The position numbers and the translations under genes are program-made. A DNA stretch of 41,430 nucleotides, from the NCBI GenBank assembly GCA_021821635.1, contig JAKACH010000008.1, forward strand, positions 1 through 41,430, read 5' to 3'. Each line of letters opens with the position of its first letter. The stretch's first letter is position 1. The notes beneath the pieces were generated by a model. That model searched no databases. It had not been told where the DNA came from and worked only from the letters and a program-made list of their open reading frames with translations. This DNA is from Thermoplasmata archaeon (GTDB lineage: Archaea; Thermoplasmatota; Thermoplasmata; Thermoplasmatales; Thermoplasmataceae). Shown here one piece after another: positions 1 to 8,971 of this stretch.

Positions 1-101
1 CTTAAATACTGGAAACACCATTGGATCAATATATCGAATCATAAATATACGATTTTGGATTCAACTGTAGGTTCTTAAAAATAAAATCTGAAAGGGAAAA
101 T

Positions 102-290
102 ATGAGTTATGTAAGGTATAAACCACGACATCCGAAGGCTCTTACTATTGGATTTTTAGTTGAAATGATTACATTTTTTATTATAGTATTTTCACTAAAA
201 TTCCCTATCGTTGAGATTGAAGATACATACTATCTATTATTTTTTATAGATCTGCTCATTATGATTTTTGATTTACAAAAGGTGGATTAA
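102..290 (+). CDS. Small hydrophobic protein, two predicted TM segments, unknown function
   Basis: 62-aa ORF with two hydrophobic stretches (FLVEMITFFIIVFSL; YYLLFFIDLLIMIF); AT-rich context. Confidence 0.45.
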   Translation: MSYVRYKPRHPKALTIGFLVEMITFFIIVFSLKFPIVEIEDTYYLLFFIDLLIMIFDLQKVD

Positions 291-428
291 TAATATTTAT
301 TTGTTGTGGTAATGTAAGCATTGCACATTAATCCAAATTTTCGCGATCTTTTAGGTGCAAAATTGATTTTAGATTCATAGCCTCTGTAAAGCCAACCTAC
401 AAATAAATTCACAGGATAGTCCTTCAAG

Positions 429-1991
429 ATGTCAACCCTTCTGGAAGGACAGGCAAAACGTAGAGCGATAAATGACCCGGTTCATTCACTGATCAGGATC
501 ACTGACCTCGAAAACGAGATCCTGAAGATGCCTGCAATGAACAGGCTTCACGACATCAGGAGCCTTGGCCTTGCGCAGCTTGTCTTTCCCGGTGCCACTG
601 CATCGAGATTCTCCCACAGTATTGGGACAATGTATCTTGCATACAAGATGGCGGAACAGATCCTGTCATCAATGAAAAAAAGACAGTATTTCGGCAAGAT
701 TTTCCCGGATCTTAAGGAAGGTGAAGGAGATCTTTCGAGGATTGTCCAGGCAGTTCGGCTCGCCGCCCTCTTGCATGATGTCGGGCACGGGCCTTTCTCA
801 CATTCCAGCGAATCATTCATGATGGCAAGCATTGCTAAGGGCCCAGGGAGACTTTCCGAATACAGGTCGCTATTTCCACTCTCACAACCAAGGGTAGAAA
901 CAAGAAATCATGCGCATGAATACTTCGGGATAAAGATCATTAAAAAACTTCTCAAGGAGCCGGAAGTTAGTGCATTTCTTCCGGATTTGGAAAGTGAAGA
1001 TGTGACATGCCTGCTTTCAAAAAATGGCACCGGGAGCCGGCTCTTCGCTACTGATGCCGCTCTCAACATATTCAGGCAGGTCATCTCATCCGATATCGAT
1101 GCAGACAGGATGGACTACATACTCAGGGACTCTTGGTACACGGGTGCTGAGTTTGGGAAGATAGACAAGGAGAGGCTGATCGACAACATGGAAATAGTAA
1201 ATCCGGGCGAGGGATCATATCTTATCGGCTATTCTGAAAAAGCCCTTGGAAACATAGAGGATTTTCTCGATTCCAGGTATAAGATGTATAAGTGGGTTGT
1301 GAGGCATCACCTCATGGTTGCATTTGACCACCTGCTCAAGTTCAGCATATATGACATGATATCATCTGGCCAGCTTTCACTTAATGAGTTCAGGTGGGAA
1401 AACTACTACAGGGGGAAGACAACGGACTCGACGGTGAACTCTATAATCTTCGGGAATAGCGTGGACTACAACATGATCTGCAGGTCACTGGTTGACAGGA
1501 GATACGCGCCAATTTCCCTCTTTAAAGGCAGGAGCGAGTCCTATATGAGATTCGAGAAAACTGTCTCAGGAAAGCTTCACCAGGGTTCAGGATCAGGGAA
1601 GCTTCGTAGTGATCCTTTGAAACATATAGAAAATTATATTTCGAAGATTAACGCCCCACTCAGCGATCCAGAGATAGCCGATGGAATTCCCAGGATAATG
1701 GTTGGCGATCTTCCTGCAATTGTCCTTGGAGCCAGCACTCCCGAACCAGCCCTTGAGTCTGTCACTGGCGGAAATGGCATACTGATCTATGATGGAAACA
1801 CTGTCCTGCCCATGGAGAGTGTATCGTCTTATTTTGCATCCCTGAATAATGAGTGGACCAAGTTCAGGCCTTATTACTTCTCCTATCTCGTGCCCGGCAT
1901 GAAAAGGGAGGGCTATTCATCAGAGGCTTTCAGGGAGAAATTTGTTGATATTCTCACCACGGACATAGCTTCAGAAGGTGTTGAGGAATAG
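429..1991 (+). CDS. HD-domain phosphohydrolase (dGTPase/SAMHD1-like)
   Basis: HD motif LAALLHDVGHGPFSHSSE, SSDIDADRMDYILRDS motif; AT-rich TATA-like acaaataaat about 25 nt before ATG. Confidence 0.9.
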   Translation: MSTLLEGQAKRRAINDPVHSLIRITDLENEILKMPAMNRLHDIRSLGLAQLVFPGATASRFSHSIGTMYLAYKMAEQILSSMKKRQYFGKIFPDLKEGEGDLSRIVQAVRLAALLHDVGHGPFSHSSESFMMASIAKGPGRLSEYRSLFPLSQPRVETRNHAHEYFGIKIIKKLLKEPEVSAFLPDLESEDVTCLLSKNGTGSRLFATDAALNIFRQVISSDIDADRMDYILRDSWYTGAEFGKIDKERLIDNMEIVNPGEGSYLIGYSEKALGNIEDFLDSRYKMYKWVVRHHLMVAFDHLLKFSIYDMISSGQLSLNEFRWENYYRGKTTDSTVNSIIFGNSVDYNMICRSLVDRRYAPISLFKGRSESYMRFEKTVSGKLHQGSGSGKLRSDPLKHIENYISKINAPLSDPEIADGIPRIMVGDLPAIVLGASTPEPALESVTGGNGILIYDGNTVLPMESVSSYFASLNNEWTKFRPYYFSYLVPGMKREGYSSEAFREKFVDILTTDIASEGVEE

Positions 1992-2186
1992 GTGTGTAAC
2001 TGTGAACAGCACTATGCCGGGGTTACCCGGCACCGCATATATGTCAATGTATTATAACAGAATTTCATAAATTATAATTCTAGGTTTTATGACGGTTATC
2101 ATTCCTGGACTTCATTTGCCTGAATCCTCATGTCACCCACGTGAAGGAGAATCATTATTATATTTGGGAAGTGCTATCCAGTGGCA

Positions 2187-3047
2187 ATGAAGTTTTACTT
2201 TGCATTCGATTCAGATGAATCTATCAGGGAAATGTGCGCAGAGATCACCGGAATGACGTATGCGCATAACCTCGATGAGGCAGATGTTGTTTTCTTCGGG
2301 CCCAAGCCGCAGATTGGTAAAAAGACAAGAATACTTCAGCGGCTTTACGCAGGCACGGATGACCTCGACCTGTCAGGCATACCTCCTGGAATCACGGTGC
2401 TATCTAATGCTGGCGGTTACAATGAACCCGTTGCAGAAACCGTTTTTGCACTGCTTCTAGCCCACTACAAGAAGGTATGCAGGCATAATTCGGACATGCA
2501 TGCCGGCACCTATAAGAAGCTTGGAGTCGAGACGCTGTTCGGCAAAACCATTGGCATTTACGGTTTCGGAGGTATTGGGCAGCAGGTTGCAAAGATTGCA
2601 TCAGTAATGGGAATGCATGTATCAGCTTACAGCAGGAGCAGAACATCATTTCCTGGTTTAGCCTGGCAGGACTCGCTTGAAAAGCTTGCAGAAACCGTTG
2701 ACATTCTTGTTATATGCACGCCGCTCTCTCCGGAGACGAAGGGCATTATAAATACATCAATTCTTAACAGATTCAAGGGGCAGTGCATCGTTAACATTGC
2801 CAGGGCGAATATAGTTGACCAGGATTCTATGCTTTCCTTCCTTTCCATGAACAGTGACAAGTTTTATCTGACCGACGTCTGGTGGGACGAGCCCAACATC
2901 AAGGTCAATCCTCCAGAGAACTGCGTAGTGACACCGCATATAGGAGGTAATGGCGGTGAATACAGAAACGAGGCCTTTGCAAGGGCATTCAGAAGCGTGA
3001 AATCTTTTCTTGAAGGGAACAGGCATAACTTAGTAAAGGCAGCCTGA
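2187..3047 (+). CDS. D-isomer-specific 2-hydroxyacid dehydrogenase
   Basis: GIYGFGGIGQQVA NAD-binding motif, VNIARANIVD, DVWWDEP, TPHIGG; ORF track starts at GTG 2181 but ATG 2187 is ~28 nt after ttattatattt. Confidence 0.88.
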   Translation: MKFYFAFDSDESIREMCAEITGMTYAHNLDEADVVFFGPKPQIGKKTRILQRLYAGTDDLDLSGIPPGITVLSNAGGYNEPVAETVFALLLAHYKKVCRHNSDMHAGTYKKLGVETLFGKTIGIYGFGGIGQQVAKIASVMGMHVSAYSRSRTSFPGLAWQDSLEKLAETVDILVICTPLSPETKGIINTSILNRFKGQCIVNIARANIVDQDSMLSFLSMNSDKFYLTDVWWDEPNIKVNPPENCVVTPHIGGNGGEYRNEAFARAFRSVKSFLEGNRHNLVKAA

Positions 3048-3205
3048 GCCTGAAAATCGGGATAAATGGAATATTATTTCACCAATCTTGAAAAATTATG
3101 ATTAGCAGAAATAACTGGATCATACTTTTATATATAATTGCCATATAGTATTAAATAAAAGCAGGATTACATAATGTCCTAGATTTTATAAGCAAAGTGT
3201 TACAA

Positions 3206-4513
3206 ATGGACAACTTCGAGAAATTTAACCTTAACCAAGAATTGTATAGCGCATTGAAAGAGATGAACTTCAAGACACCTACGGAAGTTCAGGAAAAAGC
3301 CATCCCGATTATTTTGAACGGAAGGGATATTATTGTTCAGTCCAAGACTGGAACAGGGAAGACAGGAGCATTCCTGATACCCATAATACAGAAGCTGAAG
3401 GCATCAGATCCCTTATCGGCAATGATAATTGTTCCTACTAGGGAACTGGCAATACAGGTTCATAGCGTGATGAAGAAATTAGCACACGGATCAGGTATCA
3501 AGGGGGTACTTGTTTATGGAGGCGCATCCATCAATGTTCAGATTGACAAGCTGCGCGACGGGGCAAACATAGTTATCGGAACTCCAGGCAGAATAATCGA
3601 CCTCATGGAAAGAGGAGAGATCGATGTTACCAGGATAAAGTTTCTTGTTCTTGACGAAGCAGATATGATGCTAGACCTCGGATTCATCGACGACATAGAA
3701 CTCATCATAAGAAGCATGCCAAAGGAGAAGCAGATGATGCTCTTTTCAGCCACTATGCCTTCTAAGATTTACGGGCTTTCCCAGAGATACATGAAGAAAG
3801 CAGACATGCTCAACATAAGCAGCGACCAGGAGCTTACGGTAGATACAATATCCCATAGCTATAGCATTTCTGACAGGGCTCACAAGATCAGAACTCTTGT
3901 TTCATACATTGATGAATACAAGCCAAGGAAGGCAATCATCTTTTCAGACACAAAACACAATGCCGATTTCCTTCACAGGACCCTCGCAAGGCTAGGATAC
4001 CAGGTGACCGTTATCCACGGCGATATGAGGCAGGCACAGCGTGAGCGATCCCTTATGGATTTCAGGCACAATGTCCAGTTCTTGGTAGCAACAAACGTTG
4101 CTTCGCGGGGTCTCGATATAACAGGCATCTCGCACATTATCAACTATGATACTCCACTTGATCCATACGTTTATGTGCACAGGGTTGGTCGATCTGCAAG
4201 AATGGGAGCAGATGGCGTTGCATTCTCTATTGTGGTTCCAGAAGAGGAATACGTAATCAGGGAAATTGAGAATTCGGTATCTGTCAGGATGAAGCCGGTT
4301 TATCTCGATGAGAGCAAATTTGACGACGCAGCTCTGGGTTTGAGAGGAAATAACCGTCCGGAAAGATCTGAACGATCGGAGAGATCGGATCGACGCGGAC
4401 CTGGTGGCGGTGGATTCAGGGGAAATTACGGGCGGAGACCACCACAACAGAGGGGTGGCGGTAACTATTCCCATGGCAACAGGGGAAGGCGCGAGTATCA
4501 TCCCAACCACTGA
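3206..4513 (+). CDS. DEAD-box RNA helicase with RGG-rich C-terminal tail
   Basis: Q motif, SKTGTGKT, PTRELA, VLDEADMML, SAT, HRVGRSAR motifs; tail RGPGGGGFRGNYGRRPPQQRGGG; ATG 3206 preferred over GTG 3197. Confidence 0.93.
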   Translation: MDNFEKFNLNQELYSALKEMNFKTPTEVQEKAIPIILNGRDIIVQSKTGTGKTGAFLIPIIQKLKASDPLSAMIIVPTRELAIQVHSVMKKLAHGSGIKGVLVYGGASINVQIDKLRDGANIVIGTPGRIIDLMERGEIDVTRIKFLVLDEADMMLDLGFIDDIELIIRSMPKEKQMMLFSATMPSKIYGLSQRYMKKADMLNISSDQELTVDTISHSYSISDRAHKIRTLVSYIDEYKPRKAIIFSDTKHNADFLHRTLARLGYQVTVIHGDMRQAQRERSLMDFRHNVQFLVATNVASRGLDITGISHIINYDTPLDPYVYVHRVGRSARMGADGVAFSIVVPEEEYVIREIENSVSVRMKPVYLDESKFDDAALGLRGNNRPERSERSERSDRRGPGGGGFRGNYGRRPPQQRGGGNYSHGNRGRREYHPNH

Positions 4514-4602
4514 GATCATCTAGAAATAGACGAGAAAGAAAAACTGAAGTACCGATATAATTTAATCATGCATGCTTTCATTTTTTCATGCATTATTCAG
4601 TA

Positions 4603-6078
4603 TCAGTCAAATTCTACACTCAGTGAAGCCTGCAGGTAGTTCTCCAGGTCAGGTAACTTTACTCTGTCCTGTTCCCTGCTATCTCTCTTCCTCACAGTTA
4701 CAGTTCCAAAATTTTGAGATTCACTGTCTACAGTATCATAGTCTATTGTGATGCAATACGGCGTGCCTATCTCATCCATTCTGGCATATCTCTTTCCAAT
4801 GGACCCTGAGGAATCATAGAAAATTCTGAACTTCCTGCTCAACTGAAGGAATAATTCCCTTGCTTTCCCGTTAATTGAGGCATCATTCTGGAGCGGCAGT
4901 ACCGCAGCGGAATAGGGTGCAAAGTAAGGTTTAAGGGAAAGAACCTGCCTGCCGTCTGCATTCGTGAAGAAGACATCAAGCTGGGCCCACAGGTTTCTGT
5001 CAACACCAAAGGATAGCTCAAGGACATGCGGCATGAATTCTCTTCCTTCAGATTTGGCGAGCATGCTTTTGTTGGATCCTTTTGTGTGTGATGTGAGGTC
5101 ATAATCGCCACGGTAATGAAGACCGCCAACCTCCTTGAATCCTCCCCAGCTCGCTATATCGATCTCTATATCCATATGTATCTTGTTGTAGAATGCCTTG
5201 TCCTCCCCGCCTTTCTCCAGGAAGCGGAATTTACTATCCGGCACACCAAGTATTTTCCTGTAAAACTTGTCGATAATTGCCATGTGGTAAACATAGAATG
5301 AAGGATATCCCCTTGAAACGAGCTCATCAGGTGTCATGGACTCAAGCTTGCCTGTCACATAAGGAACAACGTTAATTCTGGTTCCGGAGAAACCGGACAG
5401 ATCAGGCTGGAACGCCTGGTCGTCAAAGAATATCTGGAGTTCCGCCTGTATTAGCTCCCTTAATCTGTATAATCCCTGTCTGGGTGATATTTCGTTTCTA
5501 TATGCTCGGCCGATAATTGCAAGTCCAAGCGGAAGTTTCTGCCTGAGCAGGCTGTACTCCCTGTAAAAATTCAGGTACGCAGACTGTGCAGTTTCAGGTC
5601 TGAGATAACCATGGTCTGATCTATCGGGACCGAGAGCCACATCTATCATCATGTTGAATGCCTTTGCCTCTCCCAACTGTCCTCCGCATTTCGGACATTT
5701 CAGGCCATTCACTGATACGGCGACGTCAACTTCTCCAGGAGTTGCGCCTTCATTCAGCTGGACACCGAGATCTGAAAGAAGCACGTCAGCCCTGTAGTAT
5801 GTTTTGCACTTCTTGCATGCAATAAGTATATCATTGAATCTTTCGGCATGTCCCGAAGCGACAAGGGGCTTTTCCGGAAGAATGGTTGTTCCGTCAATAA
5901 GGAAATAGTTCTGGTTCCTTTCCACAAAGTACGAGAGCCAAATGTTCTCAAATCTCCTCTTGAGCATGGCACCTATATGTCCATAATCATACAATCCTGC
6001 GGAACCGCCATAAATTTCAGCAGATGGCCAGAACATTCCGGTTCTGCGAGCATAACCCAGGAGATCTTCTATGTTCAT
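4603..6078 (-). CDS. glyS: Glycyl-tRNA synthetase (class II, alpha2 type)
   Basis: Class II motifs (RPETAQSAYLNF, GRAYRNEISPRQGLYRLREL), N-terminal RRTGMFWPSAEIYGGSAGLYDYG. Confidence 0.95.
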   Translation of the reverse strand: MNIEDLLGYARRTGMFWPSAEIYGGSAGLYDYGHIGAMLKRRFENIWLSYFVERNQNYFLIDGTTILPEKPLVASGHAERFNDILIACKKCKTYYRADVLLSDLGVQLNEGATPGEVDVAVSVNGLKCPKCGGQLGEAKAFNMMIDVALGPDRSDHGYLRPETAQSAYLNFYREYSLLRQKLPLGLAIIGRAYRNEISPRQGLYRLRELIQAELQIFFDDQAFQPDLSGFSGTRINVVPYVTGKLESMTPDELVSRGYPSFYVYHMAIIDKFYRKILGVPDSKFRFLEKGGEDKAFYNKIHMDIEIDIASWGGFKEVGGLHYRGDYDLTSHTKGSNKSMLAKSEGREFMPHVLELSFGVDRNLWAQLDVFFTNADGRQVLSLKPYFAPYSAAVLPLQNDASINGKARELFLQLSRKFRIFYDSSGSIGKRYARMDEIGTPYCITIDYDTVDSESQNFGTVTVRKRDSREQDRVKLPDLENYLQASLSVEFD

Positions 6079-6237
6079 TTCAGCCTTCTGTATTCATTCG
6101 GGTTTAATATTATGTATCTATTCTTGTCTGTCGAAGAATAATGCACAAGACCACAATAAGGTGATTCCGGGGTATACCACATTTTATGAGAAATACCTAC
6201 ATGCATTTGGTATATTGCCATTGAAGATAGCCAAGAT

Positions 6238-6612
6238 CTAAAAATAGGCCCAGAACCTATCCTCCCATAAATCATATTCTTCCTTTATTTCCTGGATCTG
6301 TTGCGTCAAGATATTATCTTGTTTCTTCAACGCCTGATACTCATGCATAACCTGATCATAATTTTGGTGCGAGAGGTTATCGAACCTTTCCCTGATCTTC
6401 TTTTCGTTATGAGGATGTAATTTTCCAACATGAGGTCCGGCATAAAGTATCCTGAAATATTTCTCTTCACCGAGAGTCACATGGAATACGCGCCATTGAA
6501 GATCCAACTCATTCCTGAATTCATTTCCTACTATGTCAGCCATTGCTTTGACCAGTACAATATCGCCGTTTCCTGACGAAATCTGGAAAGCAATCTCCAC
6601 TCCCTTCTCCAT
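6238..6612 (-). CDS. Conserved-looking hypothetical protein with C-terminal coiled-coil character
   Basis: 124-aa ORF, EVQ/K-rich helical C-terminus; no family recognised. Confidence 0.6.
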   Translation of the reverse strand: MEKGVEIAFQISSGNGDIVLVKAMADIVGNEFRNELDLQWRVFHVTLGEEKYFRILYAGPHVGKLHPHNEKKIRERFDNLSHQNYDQVMHEYQALKKQDNILTQQIQEIKEEYDLWEDRFWAYF

Positions 6613-6835
6613 AAAACTCTTAGTTTCTTATCTTATTTTTACTCTTCTTTAATCGATGCTAAAGAATTCTTCTAATTTGGGATCGTTAAGAATTCGGGTG
6701 GCCCACTTCATTAAACAACGCAAAGCTGCCTAACAAAAAATAACAATCAGAGGGGAACAAGATCCTGCATTATCACCCAGAAGAAGAGGCTCCCTCTTCA
6801 AGAATCTAATGAAACAAGATATTTTTATGAATGTA

Positions 6836-6923
6836 TGCCGGGATCGGGGATCGAACCCAAGACCTTCGGATTTCTCAGCTTTCGCTTATGAGTCCGACGC
6901 TCTACCAACTGAGCCACCCCGGC
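6836..6923 (-). tRNA. tRNA-Met (CAU), elongator-type, with 15-nt intron at 37/38
   Basis: Cloverleaf read by eye: acceptor GCCGGGG/TCCCGGC, D arm GCTC-AGTTGGTA-GAGC, anticodon stem TCGGA/TCCGA with loop CTCATA^A, T arm TTGGG-TTCGATC-CCCGA; intron at 6872..6886; CCA not encoded. Confidence 0.95.
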
Positions 6924-6927
6924 AGAA

Positions 6928-7554
6928 TCAGGCCACGACTTCGGCAACGACGTGTTCAGACTCAGGCTTCTTGAAACCAAGAACCTCTGTCTTTCGTATC
7001 TCAAGTTTCTTCATCGCATATATCTGCCTTATTGCTCTTGACATTTCGTTAAGAACTTCATCGCCGATGAGATATGAAACGAGATCCTGAAGATTCGAGG
7101 TTGATATCTTCTCTTTCAAGAACTTGTCCAGTGCTAGCCTGATATCAGCCCTCTTATTCGAAATTAGCTTAACGTCAGAAACGCCCACGACTTTGACTGC
7201 AAGGAGATAACCGTCACGTGTGTATTCTTTCTCTATAACGTCTATGCGCTCCTTTCTTCTTCTGACCATTCTCCTTATGGAATCTTCACTGACATAACTT
7301 CCAACGAATGATGTGAAACACCTGTTTCCCTGGCACTCATCGACCCTGAACACCATCTTCAGGTTAGTCTTTTTGAAATTTCCCGTCATGTCCGAAACCG
7401 GCATCTCTATCTTTCTGCCGACCATGCTCTTAGGGTCCATTCCTGGGCTGGTCGCTATCTCTTTTTCTCCGAGATAAGCCGGTGTCAGTATGGAGTACCA
7501 TACTTTCTCTCTCCACTTGTCTTTTCCCTTTTTCTGTTGTCTTTCAGTAGCCAT
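6928..7554 (-). CDS. rps3ae: 30S ribosomal protein S3Ae (eS1)
   Basis: Sequence pattern KDKWREKVWYSILTPAYLGEKEIATSP, MVRRRKERIDVIEKEYTRDGY. Confidence 0.95.
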   Translation of the reverse strand: MATERQQKKGKDKWREKVWYSILTPAYLGEKEIATSPGMDPKSMVGRKIEMPVSDMTGNFKKTNLKMVFRVDECQGNRCFTSFVGSYVSEDSIRRMVRRRKERIDVIEKEYTRDGYLLAVKVVGVSDVKLISNKRADIRLALDKFLKEKISTSNLQDLVSYLIGDEVLNEMSRAIRQIYAMKKLEIRKTEVLGFKKPESEHVVAEVVA

Positions 7555-7682
7555 TATTTACCTCTGTATATTATTAACCTTTAGGCGACGAGTATTTTAA
7601 GAAGCAAATTAAAGCTTTCGATGTCTTTTCCAAAATGCGTGGAGGGTTCAATAGAATGCGAAAAAGAAAGGTTGCAGGATTA

Positions 7683-8951
7683 TCACCCTCTTATAATTGA
7701 AGCGGTCATGCAGTGTGCTCCTCCATATCCGCCCGTCAACTCGGAAAGATTGGCAGTTACAAAATCAAGTCCATAGTCTTTTGCTGCCTTGCTCCTAGGA
7801 AACATGCTGTTGCCTCCATCGACGCTCACGGCATGCTCAATCGCTGCCAGTGTCGACGCTGAAAACACGTTCTGGGAAATCAGCTTTCTCAAGACCCTCG
7901 AGGAATCGACCGCAAGCACATGATTCTCCTTCAGCGTCAGAAAATTAGACGAATAGCTGAGTTGCTCCGCTATGCTGAGAGGTATTATTTCCACGCCCTT
8001 AGATTTTAGATATGCGGAAAGTGTGGTACTGGACTGCTTCTTGATCCCGTCATCCTGGCGTATGTAAATGGATCCTTTCGCCTTCTTTGCCAGAAGAGGT
8101 GATGTTACGGCCGCCTCCTTAGAAACAAAGTTAAAATAAGTATCAAGGTGCATATTGATCATCTGATCCCTGGGTTCTTTCTCCATAAAATCATATATCG
8201 GGTTCTCAACAATGAGGTATTCATCTGCACCAGAAATGCCCGAGTTTATGAACGATAATGCGCCATCAAGGTTTGTCCTTGACCCTATCCCGATGATAGC
8301 GTATTCTCCTGCTGGCATGAAATCGCCACCTTCAAAATAGCCCGTGTTTCCAAGAGACCTGAACTGCTCTTTGCTTTCATAAAGGGCTCTAAGGATAAAT
8401 TCAGTTATGCTGTTTTCTTTCTGACGCTGCCGCATTCTCATGCGACCGAAGAAAATACCCTTGCCTGAAACAGCCTGCTGGTCCCTCATGAAATACAGGT
8501 TTGCTAGTGGGAGATTCGAGTTAACCGATGGATAGTCAGGCCCGGTTTCCCCCTCTGATTTCAGCAGAACGGAAGGCTCAATCAGCATGAGATTGAAAAG
8601 AGTGGACGGATCCAGGACACTTATGTTGTCCCTGAAAGCTTTTTCTTCCCTTTTCACCGATTCCCTGTCACCTTCATATCTGACTGTCTTGAGCACTTTG
8701 TCAAGGAAGATCTGTCGAAACTTTCCCGAGGAATCAAACAATTCCATAACGACATCTTTAAGGAGCTTGACCCGCACACCCGCTTCTTTCAGGTACCGCT
8801 CAAGCTTTTCATGTTCCCTCACGGCCATTGTCGTCCTGTACGGCCTTTCGAAAAGGAAAGGCTTCGGGGCAAGCATTGCATAATCAATCTCCACCCCGGG
8901 TCTGTGCATTATAACTTCTCTGAGATTATTCCATTCGGCTCTTACAGACAT
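7683..8951 (-). CDS. arcA: Arginine deiminase
   Basis: N-term EWNNLREVIMHRPGVE, YFEGGDFM, MHLDTYFNF, C-terminal GGAHCMTASIIRG with catalytic-type Cys. Confidence 0.92.
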   Translation of the reverse strand: MSVRAEWNNLREVIMHRPGVEIDYAMLAPKPFLFERPYRTTMAVREHEKLERYLKEAGVRVKLLKDVVMELFDSSGKFRQIFLDKVLKTVRYEGDRESVKREEKAFRDNISVLDPSTLFNLMLIEPSVLLKSEGETGPDYPSVNSNLPLANLYFMRDQQAVSGKGIFFGRMRMRQRQKENSITEFILRALYESKEQFRSLGNTGYFEGGDFMPAGEYAIIGIGSRTNLDGALSFINSGISGADEYLIVENPIYDFMEKEPRDQMINMHLDTYFNFVSKEAAVTSPLLAKKAKGSIYIRQDDGIKKQSSTTLSAYLKSKGVEIIPLSIAEQLSYSSNFLTLKENHVLAVDSSRVLRKLISQNVFSASTLAAIEHAVSVDGGNSMFPRSKAAKDYGLDFVTANLSELTGGYGGAHCMTASIIRG

Positions 8952-8971
8952 GAAAACAACGAAGGTAGCTA

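Noticed and set aside
2059-2081. AGAATT-N11-AATTCT inverted repeat
   Set aside because: AT-rich 6-bp arms are expected by chance in this intergenic sequence.
2404-3026. Several antisense ORFs opposite the 2-hydroxyacid dehydrogenase
   Set aside because: Shadow ORFs opposite a clear CDS; Cys/His/Arg-rich compositions typical of antisense frames.
3992-4519. 175-aa antisense ORF opposite the DEAD-box helicase
   Set aside because: Shadow ORF with no recognisable family.
6075-6275. 66-aa minus ORF overlapping the glyS start by 4 nt (MAIYQMHVGISHKMWYTPESPYCGLVHYSST...)
   Set aside because: The overlap hints at coupling, but a TATA-like tttaatatta lies ~29 nt before the glyS ATG inside this ORF, favouring leaderless glyS transcription; no family recognised.
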